Shown here: positions 57,769-64,000 of the stretch, one piece after another | Position numbering within the stretch: the first letter of the stretch is position 1 | Layout: each line of letters starts with the position of its first letter | NCBI RefSeq assembly: GCF_030687835.1 | Contig: NZ_CP117449.1 | Location: 3,968,001-4,032,000, forward strand | Direction of reading: 5' to 3' | Source of the DNA: Pseudomonas hefeiensis | Lineage (GTDB): Bacteria; Pseudomonadota; Gammaproteobacteria; Pseudomonadales; Pseudomonadaceae | Length of the DNA: 64,000 nt | The notes under the pieces: model-generated | What the model saw: the letters and a program-made list of their open reading frames with translations, nothing else | The model's database searches: none | Told to the model about the DNA's origin: nothing | Position numbers and translations under genes: made by a program

Positions 57769-57858
57769 AACGTGAAAATAAAGCGCGTTGACGGTCTTAT
57801 CCCACCTTTCCAAACTGTACTCGCCGCCTGATCAATTTGAATGTGAGCGAGACCTATA

Positions 57859-59115
57859 ATGACAATCAATGCCGTGAAGACCCATCGTGAACTCTTGGCC
57901 GACCGCACGCCCGGCCATGGCATGCCAGGCGGTTTGTTTGGTCGCCAGGATATCTTTGAAACCGACGTCGATGTTTTCTTCACGAAACACTGGATTCTGG
58001 TCGGTGTCACCAGCGACGTCCCCGAACCCGGTGATGTCTCGACCATCGATATTGGCAAATCCTCCATCCTCCTGGTGCGCGATGACGATGAGCATGTGCA
58101 GGCGTTTCGCAATGTCTGCCGCCATCGCGGGGCTCGTTTGAAACAGGCCGGCAAGTCGACGGTGGGCATGCTGGTTTGCCCCTACCACCAGTGGAGCTAC
58201 GACCTGGACGGCAGCCTGAAACATGCGGCACACATGGGCCAGGACTTCGACCCAAAATGCAAAAGCCTGATCCCTGTGCACACTCGGGTCATCGGCACCC
58301 ATGTTTTCGTCTGCCTGGGCGACGAACCACCAGAAGACATCCTGTACCTTGACCAGGTCATGACGCAGCGTTTCGCCCAATACGACATTGTCCACTCAAA
58401 GATCGCCCACGAATCGGAAATCATCGAGAACGGCAATTGGAAACTGGTGATCGAGAATAACCGCGAGTGTTATCACTGCGCCGCCACCCACCCGGAATTG
58501 ACTGCGTCTTTCCTGCCCGAAGATTTCGGCTTCTGCACCGATGGGCTGGGCGAGGATTCACTTCAGGCACTGGCCGAGTATCACCGCCGCAATGCCGACA
58601 CCAAGACCAACTGGGAGCGCGAAGGCTATATCTGCGATGCCGTCGAACACCTGGGTGAAGATGCCGTGACCCAATTCCGCTCGCAGCGACTGGCCATTGC
58701 CGGCAACGGCGAATCCCAGACCCTGGACACCCGCGTGGCGTGCACCCGGCTGTTTGGCGAACTCACCCGCCGCGACTTGGGCGACGTGCACCTTTGGACG
58801 CACAACTCCTGGACCCATGTCATGAGCGACCATGCCGTGGTCTCCTACATCATCCCCCTGGCGCCCGATAAAACCCTGGTGCGCACCAAATGGCTGGTCC
58901 ATGCCGATGCCGTCGAAGGCGTCGACTACCAAGTGGATAAGCTGACCGAAGTCTGGGCGGCGACCAACCTGCAAGACGCCAATCTCGTCGGCATCACCCA
59001 CAGCGGCACCCAGGATCCCGCCTACACGCCCGGGCCGTTTTCGGCCTTTACCGAAACCTATGTCGACCAGTTCTCGCGCTGGTACGCGGCGCGTCTGGCC
59101 GCCCATGGCGTGTGA
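57859..59115 (+). CDS. Rieske oxygenase alpha subunit, GbcA-like (second copy)
   Basis: This 418-residue oxygenase has a Rieske motif C87-x-H89 ... C107-x2-H110 and an iron site NNRECYHCAATHPEL (H206, H211, E203). It belongs to the same family as the copy at 32144 and to GbcA and stachydrine demethylases, but the two copies clearly differ, for example in the C-terminal half. It is followed 9 bases later by its reductase gene. Together they would remove an N-methyl group from a betaine, giving formaldehyde. Confidence 0.9.
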   Translation: MTINAVKTHRELLADRTPGHGMPGGLFGRQDIFETDVDVFFTKHWILVGVTSDVPEPGDVSTIDIGKSSILLVRDDDEHVQAFRNVCRHRGARLKQAGKSTVGMLVCPYHQWSYDLDGSLKHAAHMGQDFDPKCKSLIPVHTRVIGTHVFVCLGDEPPEDILYLDQVMTQRFAQYDIVHSKIAHESEIIENGNWKLVIENNRECYHCAATHPELTASFLPEDFGFCTDGLGEDSLQALAEYHRRNADTKTNWEREGYICDAVEHLGEDAVTQFRSQRLAIAGNGESQTLDTRVACTRLFGELTRRDLGDVHLWTHNSWTHVMSDHAVVSYIIPLAPDKTLVRTKWLVHADAVEGVDYQVDKLTEVWAATNLQDANLVGITHSGTQDPAYTPGPFSAFTETYVDQFSRWYAARLAAHGV

Positions 59116-59124
59116 GGAATGAAC

Positions 59125-60261
59125 ATGACGACTTACGAAATCCTGACGAGCCCTGGAAACACCAGCGCGGTCCAGCGCTTTACCGACCCGACCACCTGGG
59201 GCACTTTCGGCGCGCAATGGCACAGCGGTGAACAAAAAAACCTGCAATGCTGCGCTGTGCGCCAGGAAACCCACGACGTCAGGACCTTCATTTTTCGCTG
59301 TGCGGACTTCAGCGCGCTGGGCTTCGAGCCCGGTCAATTCATCACGATCGCGCCGGTCATTGGCGGGCAGACCATTGCCCGCTGCTACACCCTGTCGTCC
59401 TCCCCCACCCGGCCGTTTGCGTTTTCCATTACCGTCAAGCGTGTGCCGGGGGGCGCGGTGTCGAACTGGCTGCATGACCACCTCAAGCCCGGCGACAGCC
59501 TGAAGGCGTCCGGCCCGGCGGGCAGCTTTACACCGGTCGGTCATCCGGCGACCAAGTTGTTGTACCTGTCCGCTGGCTCCGGCGTAACACCCCTGATGTC
59601 GATGACCCGGGCCGCCTGCGACATGGCCGGCAACCTCGACATCGTGTTTGTGCACAGCGCCCGTACGCCTACCGACATCATCTTCCACGCAGAGTTGACG
59701 CGCATGCAGGCCGCCATGCCGGGGCTGCGAGTCATCAGTATTTGCGAAGGGCTCGGCGACACCGCTCAATGGCAGCAACCGATAGGCCGGCTCGACTTGT
59801 CGTTGTTGAGTCAGCAAGTGCCGGACTACAAGGAACGGGAAATCTTTACCTGCGGTCCCCAAGGCTACATGGAAGCGGTCAAGTCGCTACTCAGGGAAGC
59901 GGCGTTCGATTTCGCCCACTACCATCAGGAAAGCTTCGACATCACCGCCCTGAATGAAGAGCCGTTGGTCGAGCAGGCCGCTACGCTCAATCAGCAGGAC
60001 GTTTTCACGGTGACCCTGTCGCGTTCAGGCAAAACATTCAGCATGCCGGGCAATCAGACCGTGCTGGCCGCCGCGAAGAAAGCCGGCGCCATCGTGCCCT
60101 CCTCCTGCAGCCAGGGCGTTTGTGGCACCTGCAAGACCGCCCTGCTACAGGGTACGGTCGAGATGAATCACAACGGAGGTATCAGGCAACGGGAAATAGA
60201 CAAAGGTCTGCGTTTGCTGTGCTGCAGCAAGCCCACTTCTGATTTGGTCCTTGATCTTTAG
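59125..60261 (+). CDS. GbcB-like ferredoxin-NAD(P) reductase for Rieske oxygenase
   Basis: This 378-residue electron-transfer component has an FAD-binding barrel with RCYTLSS at 86-92 and an NAD(P) domain with GSGVTPL at 151-157. Its C-terminal plant-type ferredoxin has cysteines C328, C333, C336 and C366. It passes electrons from NAD(P)H to the Rieske oxygenase encoded just before it. Start 59125 is preferred over 59119 because GAGGA is then 6 bases away. It is the only such reductase in the window, so it may also serve the oxygenase at 32144. Confidence 0.9.
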   Translation: MTTYEILTSPGNTSAVQRFTDPTTWGTFGAQWHSGEQKNLQCCAVRQETHDVRTFIFRCADFSALGFEPGQFITIAPVIGGQTIARCYTLSSSPTRPFAFSITVKRVPGGAVSNWLHDHLKPGDSLKASGPAGSFTPVGHPATKLLYLSAGSGVTPLMSMTRAACDMAGNLDIVFVHSARTPTDIIFHAELTRMQAAMPGLRVISICEGLGDTAQWQQPIGRLDLSLLSQQVPDYKEREIFTCGPQGYMEAVKSLLREAAFDFAHYHQESFDITALNEEPLVEQAATLNQQDVFTVTLSRSGKTFSMPGNQTVLAAAKKAGAIVPSSCSQGVCGTCKTALLQGTVEMNHNGGIRQREIDKGLRLLCCSKPTSDLVLDL

Positions 60262-60346
60262 CCGTGTCTCACTAATTAGGTAGTCACTGCGCACGGGCTT
60301 CTGCACAATCTCCGTGCACCAAACATTTATAAGGCAGTGAAGCCTG

Positions 60347-61261
60347 ATGAAACTGCAACCCTTGCCGCCCCTCAACAGCCTGGTGGCGTTCGAGTCCGCC
60401 GCCCGCCACTTGAGTTTCACCGTGGCAGCACGCGAACTGAACGTCACCCAAGGTGCAATCAGCCGCCAGGTACGCTTGCTCGAAGACTATCTGGGCACGG
60501 CGCTGTTCACCCGCACGACGCGGGAAATCAACCTCACCGCCTCGGGCACCCAGTATTACGAGAGCATCCGCGATACGTTGCAGCAAATCGCCCAGGCCAC
60601 CGCGGGAATGCGCCATTGGCAAGGCGCGCAACAGGTCACTGTCGTCACCAGTACGGCGATGGCGTCATTGTGGCTGCTACCGCTTGTGTCGGAGTTCCAG
60701 CGCCAGAATGAAGAGATTGACCTGCGCATCATCGCGACGGACCAAGTCAGTGATTTTTCCCGGCTGGACTGTGACCTGGCGCTGTATTACTGCAGCACGC
60801 CGCCGAAAAACATGAAAGTCACGCCGCTGTTCAACGAAGAGATTTTCCCGGTATGCAGCCCCGCCTATCTGGCGCAGCACCCAGGGATCGAGACGCTCGA
60901 GCAGTTGGGTGGATGCACCTGGTTGTGGCTGGAAGACCAGCACCGGGACTGGATTGGCTGGAGAGAATGGTTCCAACGCCTTGGCTACCCCGCGCCAGAA
61001 CCTCGGCGGCGCATCAATATCAACAGCTATTCCATGCTGATCCAGTCGGCGCTGGCTGGCCAGGGGATCGCCCTGGCCTGGTCGGGCCTGCTCAGCAATC
61101 ACTTGCAAACCGGCAACCTGGTGCGGCCGACACAAGCCATCCTGCGTACCAACGCACAGTTCTGCCTGCTGGAACCCCAAGGCCGGGCCCCAAACAGGCA
61201 AAGCGTCAGCCGCTTCCGCCAGTGGCTGATGGCGCATCTGGCGGAGACGGTCGACGTTTGA
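60347..61261 (+). CDS. LysR-family transcriptional regulator (GcvA-like)
   Basis: The 304-residue regulator has a helix-turn-helix at about residues 22-43 (SFTVAARELNVTQGAISRQV). Its effector domain begins near residue 92. A weak TGCAC-N7-GTGCA dyad lies at 60302-60318 in its promoter. It follows the reductase gene by 85 bases in the same direction, and may regulate the preceding Rieske system or a distant target. Confidence 0.88.
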   Translation: MKLQPLPPLNSLVAFESAARHLSFTVAARELNVTQGAISRQVRLLEDYLGTALFTRTTREINLTASGTQYYESIRDTLQQIAQATAGMRHWQGAQQVTVVTSTAMASLWLLPLVSEFQRQNEEIDLRIIATDQVSDFSRLDCDLALYYCSTPPKNMKVTPLFNEEIFPVCSPAYLAQHPGIETLEQLGGCTWLWLEDQHRDWIGWREWFQRLGYPAPEPRRRININSYSMLIQSALAGQGIALAWSGLLSNHLQTGNLVRPTQAILRTNAQFCLLEPQGRAPNRQSVSRFRQWLMAHLAETVDV

Positions 61262-61274
61262 TGAGCCAGGAGAC

Positions 61275-61565
61275 CTAGCCGATTTTCACATTCATGGTGA
61301 TGCGCGCCGTGAAGACCTTCACCCCAGCCTCGTCGAAGATCTCGACCGGGACAATCTTGTCGCCCGAAGTCTGCCAGTCGATTTCGCTACCGTCGGCAAT
61401 CGCATGGATGGCGGTCTTGGCCTTGGCCAAGTATTCGACAGTCATGCCTTTGGGAATCCAACGAGCGCCGCTGGGGATGGACACCTCGGTCATCATGCCG
61501 CCCGCCAGTTCCGCCGCGTTGCACAACGCAATCGCGTGAACGGACGAAGGGAACCTGTCGATCTC
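61275..61565 (-). pseudogene. C-terminal fragment of a DUF4442/hotdog thioesterase-like protein
   Basis: About 96 residues (SSVHAIALCNAAELAGGMMT to the C-terminus) match the C-terminal two-thirds of DUF4442 hotdog proteins, which are related to acyl-CoA thioesterases. The N-terminal part and start codon are missing. The frame runs on without a stop only because it is antisense to the TetR gene. The join falls near 61565-61580, suggesting a deletion that removed the 5' end. Confidence 0.7.
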
Positions 61566-62168
61566 CTCGAGCGCTGCTACCCAGGGCGCCGTGCCGAGTC
61601 CAAGCGGCACATCCTGCGATGTGCCTTGGCGCTGTTTAACCAACAGGGCATAGAAGCGACCACCATCGACATCATCCGGGCCGAAAGTCAGATGAGCGTG
61701 GGGGCCATTTATCACCATTTCGATAACAAGGAAGGCTTGGTCGCAGCGTTGTACATGACCGCCCTGGATGATCAGGCACGGCTCAGGGACAGCTACCTCA
61801 GCGCTGTCACGTCGACCAGGGAATGGGTCCACGCCTTGGTGTTCAGCTACGTGGATTGGGTGGTCAGTCAACCCGATTGGGCGCGGTTCCAATACCAGGC
61901 TCGCTTTGCGGTGGCGCGAAGCAGCTTCAATGAGCGGCTCGCCGAGGCGAATCTCGCCAGGAACGCCGCACTCAAGCAATGGTTCAGCGACCCCGCCCAC
62001 CAGCAGGATTTGCAGGACCTGCCTTTTGAGCTGATCCCGTCACTGATCATCGGTTCGGCGGAGAGCTATTGTCGCGCCTGGCTCTCGGCCCGAGTCAAAC
62101 GCAGCCCTGAAAGCTACCGGCAGCAGCTGGCCGAGGCCGCCTGGCGCGCCGTGGGCGCTGGCGGCTGA
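61536..62168 (+). CDS. TetR-family regulator, start uncertain
   Basis: A TetR helix-turn-helix is seen at RRAESKRHILRCALALFNQQ through MSVGAIYHHFDNKEGLVAAL. A C-terminal domain includes YVDWVVSQPDWARFQYQARF. The DNA-binding part appears complete, but no ATG with a ribosome site lies just before it. A GTG at 61536 is the nearest start; it would translate sequence antisense to the thioesterase fragment. The 5' end may therefore be a deletion join and expression is doubtful. The product would be about 210 residues. Confidence 0.65.
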   Translation: MNGRREPVDLLERCYPGRRAESKRHILRCALALFNQQGIEATTIDIIRAESQMSVGAIYHHFDNKEGLVAALYMTALDDQARLRDSYLSAVTSTREWVHALVFSYVDWVVSQPDWARFQYQARFAVARSSFNERLAEANLARNAALKQWFSDPAHQQDLQDLPFELIPSLIIGSAESYCRAWLSARVKRSPESYRQQLAEAAWRAVGAGG

Positions 62169-62301
62169 GCAGTTCGTCCTGCGTTTCTCCCGGTTCCGCA
62201 ATACTCACCACTTATCAATAAATCTCAAAAATGGAGAAGAACGGCCGATACCAAGGATAAGACCCTGCAACTGGGGCGCAGGACAGAACGGTAGGTCAGT
62301 C

Positions 62302-62565
62302 ATGACAGAGATTTATTTGCTGATAGCGCACGGCACGGACCAGGGCGAAGCTTATGTTCTGGGCTGGTTCGATGACCGGAGCAAAGCCCGGGAAGTGGCC
62401 GAGCAGAAAGAATGGGAGGCGTACCGCGCCAGCCTGAAGGAGAAACATCCATGGTCAAGCCACAAACCCCTGGCGCCGGACCAGACCGACTATCGCCGCT
62501 ACTGGATCAAGACCGTTTCGAAGTTTGATCAGGTGCCTGTTCCGAGGTCCTGGGCAGTTCATTGA
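62302..62565 (+). CDS. Small conserved-looking hypothetical protein
   Basis: The 87-residue protein starts MTEIYLLIAHGTDQGEAYVL and is rich in charged and aromatic residues (DQTDYRRYWIKTVSKFDQVP). It has no signal peptide or membrane segment. Codon use looks like that of its neighbours. A possible ribosome site (GGTAGGTCAGTC) precedes the ATG. I do not recognise the family. Confidence 0.65.
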   Translation: MTEIYLLIAHGTDQGEAYVLGWFDDRSKAREVAEQKEWEAYRASLKEKHPWSSHKPLAPDQTDYRRYWIKTVSKFDQVPVPRSWAVH

Positions 62566-62646
62566 TCACCGGTAGGTGAAATTCAACGAAACGAGCGTTG
62601 TCGAGGGTGGTCTAGAAAATTAAGCCCATCCGATGAGAGCATCATT

Positions 62647-62733
62647 ATGTTGAAATTTCTTGGCGGCACCGTAGGTATCATTTTCATAATCGGCCTGATC
62701 GTGGTCATCGCCCTGTTCAAGCTCGTCTTCTGA
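62647..62733 (+). CDS. 28-residue membrane peptide
   Basis: The frame encodes MLKFLGGTVGIIFIIGLIVV followed by IALFKLVF, a single hydrophobic helix with basic ends. GAGAG lies about 10 bases upstream. Clean codon use and a stop right after the helix support a real small membrane protein. I recall similar short proteins in other Pseudomonas genomes, but I cannot confirm that here. Confidence 0.55.
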   Translation: MLKFLGGTVGIIFIIGLIVVIALFKLVF

Positions 62734-62787
62734 CGGCGACAGTGTCAACCACAGGCCTGGGGAACAGCGTTTCTCAATGCGTGAAAA

Positions 62788-62811
62788 AGCCCAATCTTTT
62801 CAGATTGGGCT
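62788..62811 (-). terminator. Hairpin with T run on the minus strand
   Basis: AGCCCAATCT and AGATTGGGCT form a 10-bp stem around TTTC. On the minus strand the stem is followed by TTTTT, so it would terminate leftward transcription, whereas the neighbouring genes read rightward. On the plus strand there is no T run. Confidence 0.55.
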
Positions 62812-62943
62812 GAGCCGCTCCGGGAACACGCTAACGGGCAAATGCATAATAGCTCTTTGCCACTTATTTCAACCGCCCCGCTTTCAATCGGGTGGTGAAT
62901 TCACTACATTGAGCGTAACTCTGCTCCTTCGACACGGACTGTC

Positions 62944-64000
62944 ATGACTACCCTATCCCCGATCAGCCCTGCCATTCCCATCCAGATCCAGACTCGCTCT
63001 GCCGTCGCGGCATCGCCTGCAACAGTGATAGAGAGTGCTGATGCCTTCCCGGCTCGACCTTCGGCAATCGTCAGCCTGGGTAATCCTGTGGCCGATGTCG
63101 AATCACAGACCTATTCCCGACTCGGGCAACTGCCCGGCCAGGAGATTGTTCGTGTCTGGGAAAAGACCAGTCAGGATGCCGTCACTCGCGTCATGGGGAC
63201 CAACCCCAGATCGCTGTCGATCGCCAACCGTTTCCACGGCCTGGGCGCAGCCTTGGTGGAGCAATTCGCCAAGAATGGTTCAAGCATTTCCCAGTCAGTG
63301 CTCCATACCACCACGGACAGGGCTTACGACGTCGCCGGGATAAAATCCGAACAGACGCTGCTGCACAATAAAGCCGACAACCTGATCAGCCTCAGTATCA
63401 AGACCGCCAGCGGCAAGACGGTCACCTTCAGTCTGACAAGCCAGGACGATGGTCTTGGTGTCCAGGCTACGGTGGATGGTGGCCCGCTGAGCGAGGATGA
63501 ACTCAAGGCGATTGGTGCTCTGGGCAATGCCTTTCAGGCGGCTGTCGACGGGTTGACCGCCGAGCCGCCCAAGCTTGATCTGGGCAAGCTGACGCAGTTT
63601 GACTCCAGCGTATTGGCATCCATTGACCTGAACGCCAAGCTAAAGGGCGTGGACGGTGAGGATCTGACCCTCGCCTTTAGCGCCGACGACCAACGCCGCA
63701 CCACGCAAATGAGCGGTCCGGATGGCAAATTAAACCTGAGCGTGGACCTGAAGAACAGCGCAATCCTGGGCGATGCCAAGCAACAGGCCAACGCTCTGAA
63801 CAGCTACCTGGCCCAGTTTGACCGGGTGCAGGAGCGCGGCAGCGCCAAGGCGGCCCTGATGGAGATGTTCAAGGATGCGTTCAGCGCCATGAACAGCCAC
63901 TATCCACAGGGCACCACTCTACCTGAGCGATTGACCCGTAACGCGACGGACAAAGGCCTGTTGACCGGACTGGCAGACTTCGAGGCGTCCATCACTCAGA
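62944..64000 (+). CDS. Hypothetical protein, truncated by the window end
   Basis: An open frame runs from ATG 62944 to the edge of the window (352 codons seen). The protein starts MTTLSPISPAIPIQIQTRSA and has no signal peptide or membrane segment. It is rich in Ala, Ser and Asp, with short beta-prone repeats around residues 130-250. I do not recognise the family with confidence. The promoter region upstream includes the hairpin at 62788. The C-terminus lies outside. Confidence 0.75.
   Translation, partial: MTTLSPISPAIPIQIQTRSAVAASPATVIESADAFPARPSAIVSLGNPVADVESQTYSRLGQLPGQEIVRVWEKTSQDAVTRVMGTNPRSLSIANRFHGLGAALVEQFAKNGSSISQSVLHTTTDRAYDVAGIKSEQTLLHNKADNLISLSIKTASGKTVTFSLTSQDDGLGVQATVDGGPLSEDELKAIGALGNAFQAAVDGLTAEPPKLDLGKLTQFDSSVLASIDLNAKLKGVDGEDLTLAFSADDQRRTTQMSGPDGKLNLSVDLKNSAILGDAKQQANALNSYLAQFDRVQERGSAKAALMEMFKDAFSAMNSHYPQGTTLPERLTRNATDKGLLTGLADFEASITQ

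Noticed and set aside
61275..62000. 241-residue minus-strand protein
   Set aside because: Only its C-terminal 96 residues match a family; the rest is antisense to the TetR gene.

Overview
The window is chromosomal DNA of a Pseudomonas, most likely of the P. fluorescens lineage. The nuo operon order, the many REP-type palindromes (CTGTGGGAGCGGGCTTGCTCG-like and TGTGGCGAGGGGATTTATC-like), the high-GC codon use, and the GlxA/GbdR-type and Cbc-type protein families all fit that assignment. I see no rRNA or tRNA genes, CRISPR array, insertion sequence or prophage.

Layout. (1) 1-6.4 kb is the distal nuo operon (nuoH end to nuoN), closed by a strong terminator. (2) 6.4-25.9 kb is ordinary accessory chromosome. 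It holds an LhgO-like flavoprotein, a hemerythrin protein, LysR/GlxA regulators, a YcaC hydrolase, an amidohydrolase, a DoxX/ABM-domain pair, an alpha/beta hydrolase, pirin, a small secreted protein and a dCache chemoreceptor. It also has two convergent winged-helix/ATPase regulators; one is frameshifted and the other ends inside its neighbour. REP elements fill most of the gaps. (3) 25.9-60.3 kb is an unusually dense set of catabolic genes for quaternary ammonium or tertiary sulfonium (onium) compounds. (4) 60.3-64 kb holds LysR and TetR regulators, a thioesterase-like fragment, and small or hypothetical genes.

The onium region contains a complete ProU-like importer (ProVWX with the three-Trp cage), a second Cbc-like ATPase/permease pair, and a separate OpuAC-type binding protein. 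It has two GbcA-like Rieske monooxygenases and one GbcB-like reductase. It also has a DgcA/StcD-like flavin demethylase with its own EtfBA, a glutathione-dependent formaldehyde dehydrogenase, and two paralogous modules of DHDPS-family lyase plus FAD amine oxidoreductase, one with an aldehyde dehydrogenase. Further members are an Ldh-family dehydrogenase, a ProC-like reductase, a 2-oxoglutarate/Fe(II)-type oxygenase, a free-standing PutA-type ribbon-helix-helix protein and a GbdR paralogue. Most strikingly, two unrelated DMSP-lyase families occur here: a DddP (M24 fold) directly behind the ProU-like importer, and a DddQ-type cupin in the operon of the second binding protein.

The gene set implies this flow: import, oxidative N-demethylation by Rieske enzymes and then the flavin demethylase, formaldehyde removal, and further breakdown of a residual amino or imino acid; DMSP cleavage would be a branch. 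A 13-bp sequence inside inverted repeats occurs at both the tetR-proC promoter and the etfB/dgcA-like divergent promoter. This suggests that one TetR controls two separated parts of the pathway. Substrates are inferred from families and context, not proven.
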